This document shows positions 1-8,123 of a stretch of 36,686 nucleotides of DNA, one piece after another. The translations under genes and the position numbers were made by a program. How positions within the stretch are numbered: position 1 is the first letter of the stretch; each line of letters begins with the position of its first letter. The notes below the pieces were generated by a model. The model was given only the letters and a program-made list of their open reading frames with translations. It had not been told where the DNA came from and made no database searches. Origin of the DNA: Anaerolineae bacterium (GTDB lineage Bacteria > Chloroflexota > Anaerolineae > Aggregatilineales > Phototrophicaceae); contig JAJDUC010000122.1 of the NCBI GenBank assembly GCA_022826865.1, forward strand, positions 1 through 36,686, in the 5' to 3' direction.

Positions 1-12
1 ATTATGTAATCC

Positions 13-84
13 GTAGGGGCGTTTCGCTGAAACGCCCGCAATTTGCAGGCCATTTTCAACGGGCGTCTCACGAGACGCCCCTAC
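13..84. repeat. REP-pair (BIME-like) palindromic element, copy 1
   Basis: The element starts GTAGGGGCG and ends CGCCCCTAC. Inside are two hairpins: GGGCGTTTC-GCT-GAAACGCCC and GGGCGTCTC-AC-GAGACGCCC. Each hairpin has GTAG at its outer foot, as in inverted pairs of REP sequences. The same architecture with different stem sequences recurs at 2959, 15724, 26182 and 36578. Its left flank is almost at the window edge. Confidence 0.85.
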
Positions 85-185
85 ACTTTCGCAATTTTCG
101 TAGCGAACCGCTCATTATGATTTTGATGCGATTGCCCTGACGCCCTTCCCGAGCGCCTGAGACGGCAGGATGGCGGTGCTATACT

Positions 186-402
186 TTGGGAAGGAATTGC
201 GGGGACGGCTTTTTAGCAGTTGATGAACAGGATGGAAGTCTGCGCGAATATCTCAAGCGCTGGGAAGGCAGTACATTGCGCGACGCGCTGGCGACTGCGC
301 TTTCACGCGCAGACGGCCGGTGTCAGCCTGACCGCGCAGCAGCCGGAGGTCAACCTGTCGCTGGTGGCGCTGCAGGCCTTGACGGCGGCGATAGGCGGAT
401 GA
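186..402 (+). pseudogene. possible frameshifted gene remnant upstream of the SDR gene
   Basis: Two short stretches with coding-like codon use lie in different frames. One, in the frame opened by a TTG at 186, reads [20 protein letters not shown] from about 240. The other, in a second frame from about 322 to the stop at 400-402, reads [20 protein letters not shown] and continues briefly. Neither frame alone gives a convincing protein, and the change of frame near 310 suggests a decayed or frameshifted gene. I do not recognise the family. The rest of the 85-414 gap shows nothing else I can support. It could also be chance coding bias. Confidence 0.3.
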
Positions 403-414
403 AAACAAACGCAG

Positions 415-1209
415 ATGAGTGAAAAAGTCGTCTTCATCACGGGCGCATCAAGCGGGATCGGCCGGGCGGCCGCCATCGCTTTCTGCCGCGCCGGATATCA
501 TGTTTGCGGCTTCGCCCGACGCGCCGAGCGACTGGATGTCCTGGGCGTGGAAATCAAAGCGTTGAACGAGCCAAAAGGCGAGTACATCGCCGCCGCGGGC
601 GATGTCAGGCGCGTCGAAGACCTGCGCGCGGCGGTCGAGACAACGCTTGCCCGTTTTGGCCGGCTCGATATTCTGGTCGCCAATGCCGGCCTGGGGCAGC
701 AAGGCGCGCTGGCCGAGGCGGAATGGGATCACCTGGAGACGGTGCTGCGGACGAATATTGATGGCGCGCTGCACTCGATCCGGGTTTGTGTGCCGGCGCT
801 GCGGACGAGCGGCGGCGGCCAGATCATGATCGTCTCGTCAATTGTCGCGGGCCTGCACACGCCATACACCGCAACCTATTCCGCCAGCAAAGCCTTCGCC
901 TCCAGCCTGGCCGGTTCGCTGCGGCTGGAATTGGAAGGCGACAATATCGCCGTAACCGATGTCCTCGTCGGGCTGACGATCACCGAGTTCAATGAGAATC
1001 GCCTGGGATCGAAACCGGGCAATCGCGGCCGACTGCCGACGAAGACAGCCGATGACGTGGCGGAAGCGCTGGTGAAGGCGGCCCAAGGGCAGCCGCGGCA
1101 CGTGATTATGCGGCTCTTCGACCGCCTGGTCCTGGCCGGCGGCGTCCTGCTGCCCGCTGTCATGGCGCGGTTGACCTGGCGCCGCTACCAGGTGAAGGAT
1201 GCCAATTAA
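415..1209 (+). CDS. short-chain dehydrogenase/reductase (SDR family)
   Basis: This is a 264-residue classical SDR: an NAD(P)-dependent oxidoreductase with a Rossmann fold, substrate unknown. The nucleotide-binding motif TGASSGIG is at residues 9-16, NAG at 90-92, the structural Asn at N114, the catalytic Ser in VSS at about 141, and YSASK at 155-159 supplies catalytic Tyr155 and Lys159. All four members of the Asn-Ser-Tyr-Lys tetrad are present, so the enzyme should be active. The ATG at 415 directly precedes the conserved N-terminal beta strand, although no strong ribosome-binding site is visible. The C-terminal hydrophobic stretch (LVLAGGVLLPAVMA) may form a membrane-associated helix. It lies just upstream of the YbaK-type gene with the same orientation. 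Confidence 0.9.
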   Translation: MSEKVVFITGASSGIGRAAAIAFCRAGYHVCGFARRAERLDVLGVEIKALNEPKGEYIAAAGDVRRVEDLRAAVETTLARFGRLDILVANAGLGQQGALAEAEWDHLETVLRTNIDGALHSIRVCVPALRTSGGGQIMIVSSIVAGLHTPYTATYSASKAFASSLAGSLRLELEGDNIAVTDVLVGLTITEFNENRLGSKPGNRGRLPTKTADDVAEALVKAAQGQPRHVIMRLFDRLVLAGGVLLPAVMARLTWRRYQVKDAN

Positions 1210-1247
1210 ATTTTTTGCTCTTGCATAGACATGGGAATGCGCGGAAA

Positions 1248-1739
1248 GTGGCCAAAAGCAAAAAACTGAATTCCATGCGTTTGCTGGATGCGCGGGCCAT
1301 CTCGTATGAAACGCATCAATATGACGTGGGTATACGCGATGCGCAGCAGGTGGCGGCGGCAGTTGGTTACCCGCCCGCTGAAGTGTTCAAGACGCTTGTC
1401 GCCCAGTTATCATCGCAGAAAAAACCAATTCTGATCATGCTGCCGTCGAATACATCGTTGAATCTGAAGCGGCTGGCCAAGGCGCTGGGCGTCAAGAAGG
1501 CGGCGCTGGCAGCGCATGCCGATGCCGAGCGGCTGACCGGTTTGCAGGTTGGTGGCATCAGCGCGCTGGCGCTGACACAGAAGAATTGGCCGATTTATCT
1601 CGATCGCCGCGGCCTGGCGCAGTCGCATCTTGTCATCAGCGCCGGACAGCGCGGGCTGCAAGTGCGGGTGGAAAGGGCTCGGCTGGTCAAGCTGCTGGGC
1701 TGCCGGATTATCGATGTGGCAGACGATGTGGCGAATTGA
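1248..1739 (+). CDS. ybaK: YbaK/EbsC-type aminoacyl-tRNA deacylase
   Basis: This is a YbaK/ProX-family domain protein. Family members hydrolyse mischarged tRNA, typically Cys-tRNA(Pro), in trans, acting as a free-standing editing factor. The family pattern is visible: an N-terminal strand with RAISYETHQYD, then EVFKTLVAQL, then LNLKRLAKALGVKKAALA containing the Lys expected in the active pocket, and GGISALALTQ near the C-terminal half. I start it at GTG 1248 (163 residues). A TTG at 1215 and an ATG at 1275 are in frame; GGGA at about 1233 could serve 1248, while 1275 has no good Shine-Dalgarno. The stop lies 12 bp from the convergent pfkA stop. Exact tRNA specificity cannot be read from sequence. 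Confidence 0.85.
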   Translation: MAKSKKLNSMRLLDARAISYETHQYDVGIRDAQQVAAAVGYPPAEVFKTLVAQLSSQKKPILIMLPSNTSLNLKRLAKALGVKKAALAAHADAERLTGLQVGGISALALTQKNWPIYLDRRGLAQSHLVISAGQRGLQVRVERARLVKLLGCRIIDVADDVAN

Positions 1740-1751
1740 GCCTCGGCGCTT

Positions 1752-2717
1752 TCAGCGCGACAGAATCCGGGCGAGGTCGAAATATTCGGGTGTGATTTGG
1801 CGGGTCCGGGCCGAGCTTTCGGCCAGGGGCACCGGCGTTTGATCCCGGCCCACGCGCGCGACCATCATGCCGGTTTCCCCGCTCAAGAGCAATTCAACCG
1901 CGTAAACGCCCATGCGCGTGGCCAGCAGGCGGTCGAAGGCAGTGGGACTGCCGCCGCGCTGCGTGTGCCCGAGGATGGTCAGGCGAATCTCAAAGCCGAT
2001 GTGTTTCTGTTCGAGGAAATCCGCCAGCTCCGGCCCTTGGTATGGCGCGCCTTCCGCCAAGACGGCAATCGCATGTGTTTTGCCGCGCAGGTAGGCATCT
2101 TCGAGCGCCTTGGCGATTGCATTCATGCTGACGCCGTTTTCGGGTGTGACGACAATCTCGGCGCCACCGAGGATGCCGGCCATCACCGCCAAATAACCGC
2201 AGTCCCGGCCCATCACCTCCACCACAAAGGCGCGGCTGTGCGATGTGGCGGTATCCCGCAGTCGATCGACCGCGTCGAGGATGGTGTTGAGGGCGGTATC
2301 GACGCCGATGCTCGTGTCGGTGCCCCAAATGTCATTGTCGATGCTGGCCGGGATGCCGATAACGGGCACGGCCAGCTTGTGCAAGGCGAGGGCCCCGCGC
2401 ATGCTGCCGTCGCCACCGATGACGATGACGCCTTCAATCCCGTTTTCGCTGAGCCGGCGCAGCCCTTTCTTCTGACCCTGCGCGGTTTTGAATTCTTCAT
2501 TGCGGGCGGTCTGCAAGACTGTCCCACCGCGTTGCAGGATGCCGCTGACTTCGCGGCTGCTGAGCAGGGACATATCTCCGGCAAGCAAGCCTTGATAGGC
2601 TTGCCGAATGCCGAAGACTTCGACATCTTTGTCCAGGCCGGCCCGTACAACGGCGCGCACGGCCGCGTTCATTCCGGGCGCATCGCCGCCGCTCGTTATC
2701 ACCGCGATGCGTTTCAT
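1752..2717 (-). CDS. pfkA: ATP-dependent 6-phosphofructokinase
   Basis: PfkA phosphorylates fructose 6-phosphate to fructose 1,6-bisphosphate, the committed step of glycolysis, in the cytoplasm. At 321 residues it has the normal bacterial length. TSGGDAPGMNAA (residues 8-19) is the N-terminal nucleotide loop. GGDGS at 101-105 with Gly104 is the ATP-type signature, and the Lys that marks pyrophosphate-dependent enzymes is absent. The catalytic loop reads PASIDNDIWGTD (123-134): Asp127 and Asp129 are kept, but the usual PGTIDND is changed at two positions, with Ser125 in place of Thr. MGRDCGYLA (169-177) binds substrate. An AAGGGGAG ribosome-binding site precedes the ATG. It is transcribed from the promoter at 2768-2796 and converges on the YbaK gene. 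Confidence 0.96.
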   Translation of the reverse strand: MKRIAVITSGGDAPGMNAAVRAVVRAGLDKDVEVFGIRQAYQGLLAGDMSLLSSREVSGILQRGGTVLQTARNEEFKTAQGQKKGLRRLSENGIEGVIVIGGDGSMRGALALHKLAVPVIGIPASIDNDIWGTDTSIGVDTALNTILDAVDRLRDTATSHSRAFVVEVMGRDCGYLAVMAGILGGAEIVVTPENGVSMNAIAKALEDAYLRGKTHAIAVLAEGAPYQGPELADFLEQKHIGFEIRLTILGHTQRGGSPTAFDRLLATRMGVYAVELLLSGETGMMVARVGRDQTPVPLAESSARTRQITPEYFDLARILSR

Positions 2718-2767
2718 CGTGGCTGCGTCTCCCCTTCCACCGACAAGCGGCGCTCATTCACCTGCGT

Positions 2768-2796
2768 ATTCTAAACATTCTGCCGACGGCTTTCAA
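2768..2796 (-). promoter_or_regulatory. sigma70-type promoter for pfkA
   Basis: Read on the minus strand, TTGAAA (2796-2791) and TAGAAT (2773-2768) are separated by 17 nt. Each hexamer matches the consensus at 5 of 6 positions. The position, about 50 nt upstream of the pfkA start codon, is appropriate. A MITE-like element is inserted just upstream, at 2812. Confidence 0.65.
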
Positions 2797-2849
2797 ATGC
2801 GAAGGATTTAGGGCAGTGTATCCTTTTCGGTTGAAACAGAAAAAACTTT

Positions 2850-2868
2850 GCCACCGAGTACACCGAGA
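2850..2868 (+). repeat. CACAGAG-type short interspersed repeat (variant)
   Basis: GCCACCGAGTACACCGAGA follows a short A-rich/T-rich run. It is a variant of the GCCACAGAGGCACAGAG repeat seen at 15651, 30718 and 33571. It lies inside the MITE-like element. Confidence 0.6.
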
Positions 2869-2958
2869 AAAACGAGAGCGTCGAGAATCGTGTACGAAAT
2901 ATGCCTTTTTCTCAGTAGAATCAAGTTAGTCATGCGAAATTCAGCATAAGGTCGATAT

Positions 2959-3030
2959 GTAGGGGCGACACTGTGTGTCGCCCGAAAATTCGCGCTTGTG
3001 TCGGCGGGCGATTCACAGAATCGCCCCTAC
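2959..3030. repeat. REP-pair (BIME-like) palindromic element, copy 2
   Basis: GTAG-GGGCGACAC-TGT-GTGTCGCCC, a spacer, then GGGCGATTC-ACA-GAATCGCCC-CTAC, 72 bp in all. It is nearly identical, in inverse orientation, to the copies at 15724-15795 and 36578-36649. It sits near the centre of the TIR element at 2812-3142. Sequence identity with the copy at the window end continues for roughly 20-35 bp beyond each side of the palindrome. Confidence 0.9.
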
Positions 3031-3060
3031 ACCGTTCTTCAGATTGTTGCATTACTTTCC

Positions 3061-3093
3061 TGGTGTTACTTGTGTCCTTTGTGCCTTTGTGGT
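3061..3093 (-). repeat. CACAAAG-type short interspersed repeat
   Basis: On the plus strand this reads TGTGTCCTTTGTGCCTTTGT with GGTG following, that is CACCACAAAGGCACAAAGGACACA on the other strand. It is an 8-9 bp periodic repeat of the same style as the CACAGAG repeats elsewhere in the window. It lies inside the MITE-like element. Confidence 0.6.
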
Positions 3094-3260
3094 GAAGTTG
3101 ATTTTGGTTCATTGGAATTTCAACCGACTTCGATACACTACCGGATTTAGGCTTTGGTGAAAGTAGCAGGGCGCTCAAATGGGGCCAAAGAGCATTGCAA
3201 GTATTCACCGTGCCGGCCGGATCCAGGGCCGAGGGGTATCGCCGATTCCGGCGCGACCGG

Positions 3261-6200
3261 TCAAGAGCTGTCGTCTTGGACGCTGATGAATTCGTCGCTG
3301 CCGACAATCTCGACCAAATCGGCGCAAAGCGCAGCGCAGATATCGGTGGTCTGTTTGGGAAAGCGCATCGGGAAGAACTGCTCGCCACGCTGAATGACGA
3401 TCTTGAAATGGTCGGGCCCGGGATACTTGATGAAGCCACTATGGAGACGATTCAGTTTGCGGCGATCCCGTTCCGGATCGTCCGAAGCCGCCAGGACGAC
3501 GGATATGGTGCGCGGCTGGCGCTGCTCCGCTTCTTCCGCGCCGGGCATGGAAAGCTTGCCATCGCCGTTCACCCACGCCGGCTCATCCTCATCCGGCGCC
3601 ATGGGCGCGGGCTCCTGCTCCGCCGGGGCGGACGCCGAACCTGCATCGGGAAAGGCGTCGTCTGGCGCGGGCGGCGGGAAGATGTCATCGTCGAATGGCG
3701 GCGGCTCTTCCGCTGGCGGGGGCGCTTCCCCCCTTGGCGGCCCAGAATCCTCAAGCAATTCCGGCCTGGTATCGGCGGGGGAGGCGAGCGCGAAATCGGT
3801 ACTGAGGCTGTCGGCGACAATCTGCGGATCACCGCGGCTCTCGTCGTAGCGTCCCTTGACAAGCACGATTTCGCCTTCGACCAGGTTTCGCGCCGCGGCC
3901 GGATCCGCCAATTGCTGGTTCAGTCGGTCGAAGCGGTTCATCACCTTGCTGTAGACCCGCGGAAAGAGCACGATCTCGATGATGCCGGCGCTGTCGTACC
4001 AGTCTTCGAGGCTGAGCACGGCCATCATATCGCCGTTGCGGGTGGTAATTTTGCGGACCTCGGTGATCTCTCCGGCGACCTTCACATTTTCCGGCTTGCT
4101 GAGCGACGGGCTCTTCAAATCCGCAATGCGCTGCAGGTTCAGCCCGGCGAGGGTCTGCTTGAGTCGATCGACCGGGCGCCCGGTCAGATAGAGCCCGAGC
4201 AGCTCTTTCTCCCACTTCAGCAATTCCCGCGCCTTATATTCTTCAATTTGCTTGATATTCTTCAGCAGCTCGTCATCCGATGCCGCGCCCTCTTCGAACA
4301 TCAGCATCTGGCCGACTTCCTGATCGCGATGATAGTGGCTGCTGTAGCTGAAGATGCCATCAAGGGCGGCCAGCAAGGTCGCGCGCGTGCCAAAACTGTC
4401 CAGGGCGCCGACTTTGATTAAGCTTTCGATGGAGCGCTTTCCCTGCTTGCGCAGGTCGACGCGCTGGCAGAAATCGACGATCCCGGCAAATGGCGCTTCG
4501 CCGCGGGCGGCCAGAAGATCGCCCAATGCCTGGGCGCTGGCGTTTTTGATCGCCGCCAAGCCGAAGCGAATGGCGCGCCGGCCATCCGCAGTCTTCTCGA
4601 TATCGAAGTCCAACTGACTGAAATTGACATCGGGCGGCAAGATGTCAATATTCAGCCGTCGGCACTCTTCGAGATAAGTGGCGACTTTGCCCAGATCGTC
4701 GCGCTGTACGCTTAGCAGCGCCGTCATGTATTCCTCGGCGTAGTGGCATTTGAGATAGGCTGTCTGCACCGTGATGACGGCGTAATCGGCGGCATGAGCT
4801 TTGTTAAAGCCGTAGTTGGCGAAGAACTCGATCATGTCGAAGATGTCTTCGGCCGTTTCGACATCTATGCCGTTTTGGGGGCCGCGCTCCATAAAAATCG
4901 CCCGGTGCTTTTCAAGCTCCTCCGGCAGTTTTTTGGAGACGGCTTTGCGCATCAGGTCGGCTTCGCCCAATTCGTAGCCAAATAGCTGATCGGCGATTTC
5001 CATGATTTGTTCTTGATAAACGCAGATGCCGTAGGTCTCCCGCAGGATCGGCTCAAGCTTGGGGTGCAAGGTCGTGATTTCTTCGTCGCCGTGCATGCGC
5101 CGGCAATATTGGGGGATGAACTCCATCGGACCGGGCCGATACAGGGATATGGCGGCGACGATATTTTCGAAGACCCGCGGGCGCATGCCGCGCAGCATCT
5201 GCTTCATGCCGCCGGACTCGACCTGAAAGACGCCGATGGTATCTCCCTGCCCCATCATGGCGAAGGCGTCATCCAGCATCCTGCGCTGTTCGGCGCTGGC
5301 CGAGTCGTGAAGGTAAGGAATGCTGTCCGCGGTGTAGTGAATGCCGCGATGCCGCGCGATCAGATCGCAGGCGACGCGCATGATGGTCAAGGTGGACAAA
5401 CCCAGAAAATCGACTTTAAGCAGGCCGATCGATTCGGCGGTCTCCATGGGAAACTGCGTCACCGCTTTCAATGCGCCGCCCGAGGGGTCTTTGCCGGTTA
5501 TACGGTGCAGCGGCACCAGGTCCACCAGCGGGCGATCGGCGACGATGACGCCAGCGGCATGGGTGGAGGCATGGCGCGTCATGCCCTGCAATTCGATTGC
5601 CGTGTCGACCACCTCCCGCAAGTCCGGATCACCCTGATAAAGCGCCAGCAATTCGGGATTGTTATCGACGTATTCGCGAATGGGCTTCTGGCGGGCTTCT
5701 TGGGGAATTAGCGCCGCGGCGCGGTTAATCAAGCCGAGATCGACATCGAGCGCGCGGCCGACATCGCGGACGGCGGCCTTTGCGCCCATAGTGCCAAAGG
5801 TGATGATGGCGGCAACTTTGTCCTCGCCATATTTCTTGACGGCATAGGCGATCATTTCGCCGCGGCGGTCGTCAGGATAATCGAGGTCGATATCGGGCAT
5901 GCTTATGCGACCCGGATTCAGAAAGCGCTCAAAAAGCAAGCCATGTTGAATCGGATCAATGTTGGTGATGCCGAGGCTGTAGGCGACCAGGCTGGCGGCG
6001 CCAGAGCCGCGCACATTCCACCAGATATCGGCCTTGCGGGCATATTCGCAAAGATCCCAAACGATTAGGAAATAGCTGTCAAAACCCATGCTATGAATGA
6101 TGGTCAATTCGCGTTTAATCCGCTCATTGAAGACCGAATCGTCGCGCCAGTCCGCGCCGAAGCGCCATTCCATGCCGATGCCGATCAGATGTCGCAGGTA

Positions 6201-7115
6201 ACCGTGTTCGTCAAAACCATCCGGCACCGGGAAGACGGGCAGATGATACCCTTTTGGCATGAGATCGATTTCAGTCATCTCAGCGATTTTCAGGGAGTTG
6301 GCGAAGGCCTCGTCCACCATTTCAGCGGGCGCGCCGGCGAAACCCGCGCGCATTTCGGCCGCCGATTTAAGGTAATAGCTATTGAAGGGCTCCATGCGCA
6401 TGCGGTCGAGCTCGGACTTCAAGGCGCTGGTTTGAATGCAGAGCAAGGTATCGTGGGCTTCGGCATCGTCGCGCTGCACGTAATGGACATCGTTGGTCGC
6501 GAGCAATTGCACGGCGCTGTGCCCGATCGCGCGATAATCGCAAAGCCAACGATTCAGACGGTCCAGCGCGGGTATATCATGGCTCTGCAGTTCGAGATAG
6601 AAGTTCTCCGCGCCGAAGACATCCTGATACCAAGCGATGGCGTCGCGGGCGCCGGCTTCGTTGCCGTCGGCGACGAGGCGCGGGATCTCCGCGGCCAGGC
6701 AACCGCTGGTGGCGATAAGCCCTTCAGCATGCGCCGCCATAAATTCTTTGTCGATGCGCGGACGGTAATAATAGCCCTCTAGCTGCGCGGCCGAGGCGAT
6801 TTTCAGCAAATTCTGGTAGCCGGTCATGTTCTTCGCCAGCAGCAGCATGTGGTATGGACTTCGGTCGAGGTGGGGATCGCGGTCGGTCATGCCGCGCCGA
6901 GCCAAGTAACCCTCCATTCCGATAACGGGATTGATGCCAGCCTCGCGGCAGGCGTGGTAAAAGTCATGCACGCCAAACATCACGCCGTGATCGGTAATGC
7001 CCAAAGCGGGCATCTCTAACTCTTTGGCGCGGGCCACGAGGTCCTTGATTCTGCTTTGGCCGTCAAGCAAGGAGAATTCGCTATGGACGTGGAGATGGAC
7101 GAAGTCGCTGGTCAT
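3261..7115 (-). CDS. dnaE: DNA polymerase III alpha subunit (DnaE1 type)
   Basis: This is the replicative polymerase catalytic subunit, 1284 residues. The N-terminal PHP domain begins HLHVHSEFSLLDG; its metal-ligand set looks intact (H9, H11, H43, E68, H89, C139, D209, H211), so it may retain proofreading nuclease activity. The palm has PDIDLD at 407-412 (Asp408, Asp410) and the third aspartate in KVDFLG (Asp569). Finger and HhH regions follow, then an OB fold around residues 1010-1100. Next comes a Pro/Glu/Asp-rich, probably disordered linker (about 1110-1195) and a compact C-terminal domain (LNRLHSGFIKYPGPDHFKIV...). The start is the ATG at 7115, served by the promoter at 7170-7198; no Shine-Dalgarno is obvious. 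It is divergent from mutM. Confidence 0.97.
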   Translation of the reverse strand: MTSDFVHLHVHSEFSLLDGQSRIKDLVARAKELEMPALGITDHGVMFGVHDFYHACREAGINPVIGMEGYLARRGMTDRDPHLDRSPYHMLLLAKNMTGYQNLLKIASAAQLEGYYYRPRIDKEFMAAHAEGLIATSGCLAAEIPRLVADGNEAGARDAIAWYQDVFGAENFYLELQSHDIPALDRLNRWLCDYRAIGHSAVQLLATNDVHYVQRDDAEAHDTLLCIQTSALKSELDRMRMEPFNSYYLKSAAEMRAGFAGAPAEMVDEAFANSLKIAEMTEIDLMPKGYHLPVFPVPDGFDEHGYLRHLIGIGMEWRFGADWRDDSVFNERIKRELTIIHSMGFDSYFLIVWDLCEYARKADIWWNVRGSGAASLVAYSLGITNIDPIQHGLLFERFLNPGRISMPDIDLDYPDDRRGEMIAYAVKKYGEDKVAAIITFGTMGAKAAVRDVGRALDVDLGLINRAAALIPQEARQKPIREYVDNNPELLALYQGDPDLREVVDTAIELQGMTRHASTHAAGVIVADRPLVDLVPLHRITGKDPSGGALKAVTQFPMETAESIGLLKVDFLGLSTLTIMRVACDLIARHRGIHYTADSIPYLHDSASAEQRRMLDDAFAMMGQGDTIGVFQVESGGMKQMLRGMRPRVFENIVAAISLYRPGPMEFIPQYCRRMHGDEEITTLHPKLEPILRETYGICVYQEQIMEIADQLFGYELGEADLMRKAVSKKLPEELEKHRAIFMERGPQNGIDVETAEDIFDMIEFFANYGFNKAHAADYAVITVQTAYLKCHYAEEYMTALLSVQRDDLGKVATYLEECRRLNIDILPPDVNFSQLDFDIEKTADGRRAIRFGLAAIKNASAQALGDLLAARGEAPFAGIVDFCQRVDLRKQGKRSIESLIKVGALDSFGTRATLLAALDGIFSYSSHYHRDQEVGQMLMFEEGAASDDELLKNIKQIEEYKARELLKWEKELLGLYLTGRPVDRLKQTLAGLNLQRIADLKSPSLSKPENVKVAGEITEVRKITTRNGDMMAVLSLEDWYDSAGIIEIVLFPRVYSKVMNRFDRLNQQLADPAAARNLVEGEIVLVKGRYDESRGDPQIVADSLSTDFALASPADTRPELLEDSGPPRGEAPPPAEEPPPFDDDIFPPPAPDDAFPDAGSASAPAEQEPAPMAPDEDEPAWVNGDGKLSMPGAEEAEQRQPRTISVVLAASDDPERDRRKLNRLHSGFIKYPGPDHFKIVIQRGEQFFPMRFPKQTTDICAALCADLVEIVGSDEFISVQDDSS

Positions 7116-7169
7116 AGTATCGATGTCGGGCGGAGTCGCTATGGGTTACAAATGGAGAAGGATAGCCGT

Positions 7170-7198
7170 ATTATACATTCGACCAGACAAATTGTCAG
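7170..7198 (-). promoter_or_regulatory. sigma70-type promoter for dnaE
   Basis: On the minus strand CTGACA (7198-7193) and TATAAT (7175-7170) are spaced by 17 nt. The -10 is a full consensus match and the -35 matches 5 of 6. The leader to the dnaE start would be about 50 nt. No equally good promoter for mutM was found in the shared intergenic region. Confidence 0.7.
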
Positions 7199-7252
7199 CG
7201 CGTTGAGATGACTTTGAGAGAAATTTCAGCGCCGCCCGAATCGCGATAGTTT

Positions 7253-8077
7253 ATGCCCGAATTACCAGAAGTGGAGACGGTCGTCCGCGGCCTGCGCGCG
7301 CCGCTGGTGGGGCAGCGGATAGAGCGGATGTGGCAGGATTGGCCGCCGACGATACATTCGCCCTCCCCGCCCGAATTTGGGGAGCGCATCGCCGGGCAAA
7401 GCGTGCTGGCGGTTGATCGGCGCGGGAAATATATTCTGATTCGCTTGCAGCGGGACACACTCGTGATCCACCTGAAAATGTCGGGGCGTCTTTACGTGGC
7501 GGCGGCGGAAGCGCAGCAGGAAGCCGATCGTTGGGTGCATGTGCGCTTCGACCTGGCCGGGGGCCGGCAGCTGCGTTTTTCCGACCTGCGCAAATTCGGC
7601 CGCGTCTATTTGACCCAGGATGTCGAGGCGCTCCTGGCGCATCTGGGCCCGGAGCCATTCAGCGACGCCTTCAGTCCAGCCTATTTTCTCGCGGGCCTGC
7701 GCGGCCGAACGCGGGCGATCAAGGCGCAATTGCTCGACCAGGGGTTTGTCGCCGGCGTTGGCAACATCTATGCGGATGAAGCCCTGTTCCGCGCTGGCAT
7801 CCATCCGGCGACGCCGGTGGATCAATTGGCCAAAGCGGATGCCGCGCTCTTGCAACGCACGATACGCGCTGCGCTGGAGGCGGGAATCGCGCATGAGGGC
7901 GCGAGCATCAACTGGTATCGCAAAGCCGATGGCGAAAAGGGCGATTCTCAGAATCACTTCTACGTCTACGGTCGGGCGGAGTTGCCCTGTCTGCAATGCG
8001 GCGCGGCCATCAACAAGATCCGTGTGGCGCAGCGGGGTACGCATTTCTGCCCGGCATGTCAGCCGGCGCGGGACTGA
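7253..8077 (+). CDS. mutM: formamidopyrimidine-DNA glycosylase (Fpg/MutM)
   Basis: MutM is a base-excision repair enzyme that removes 8-oxoguanine and formamidopyrimidines and cleaves the abasic site by beta,delta-elimination. The 274-residue protein begins MPELPEVETV: after Met removal Pro2 is the Schiff-base nucleophile and Glu3 the catalytic acid. Lys59 (RRGKYILI) matches the conserved lysine. VGNIYADEALFRAGIHP is the helix-two-turn-helix signature. The C-terminal zinc finger has C246, C249, C266 and C269 with the conserved Arg (QRGTHFC) at 261. All key residues are present. The gene diverges from dnaE and runs convergently into the MBL hydrolase gene. Confidence 0.97.
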   Translation: MPELPEVETVVRGLRAPLVGQRIERMWQDWPPTIHSPSPPEFGERIAGQSVLAVDRRGKYILIRLQRDTLVIHLKMSGRLYVAAAEAQQEADRWVHVRFDLAGGRQLRFSDLRKFGRVYLTQDVEALLAHLGPEPFSDAFSPAYFLAGLRGRTRAIKAQLLDQGFVAGVGNIYADEALFRAGIHPATPVDQLAKADAALLQRTIRAALEAGIAHEGASINWYRKADGEKGDSQNHFYVYGRAELPCLQCGAAINKIRVAQRGTHFCPACQPARD

Positions 8078-8123
8078 GCCTCATTCCACCGACGTCCGGT
8101 ACAAGCCGGCAAATCCCAAGTCC

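Larger units (their letters stand above)
2812..3142. mobile_element. MITE-like non-autonomous element with TIRs and 8-bp target duplication
   Basis: The left end reads GGCAGTGTATC then CTTTTCGGTTGAAA. The right end, reverse-complemented, reads GGTAGTGTATC then GAAGTCGGTTGAAA, so the two ends are about 25-bp imperfect inverted repeats. They are flanked by identical 8-bp direct repeats GGATTTAG at 2804-2811 and 3143-3150, the expected scar of transposition. The 331-bp interior encodes no transposase. It carries a CACCGAG-type repeat (2850), a GTAG-footed hairpin pair (2959-3030) and a GTGTCCTTTGTGCC repeat (3061). The same termini bound the element at 26135-26289. An 8-bp duplication fits several DDE insertion-sequence families; I cannot assign one. 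Confidence 0.8.

Noticed and set aside
2930..3439. 169-codon minus-strand frame through the MITE-like element
   Set aside because: It reads through the TIR element and hairpins and overlaps the dnaE 3' end in another frame; no protein character.
3195..4421. 408-codon frame antisense to the dnaE 3' part, and similar long frames opposite pfkA (1797-2774) and copA (33795-35120)
   Set aside because: All are mirror frames of highly conserved genes and lack domains, ribosome-binding sites or plausible composition.
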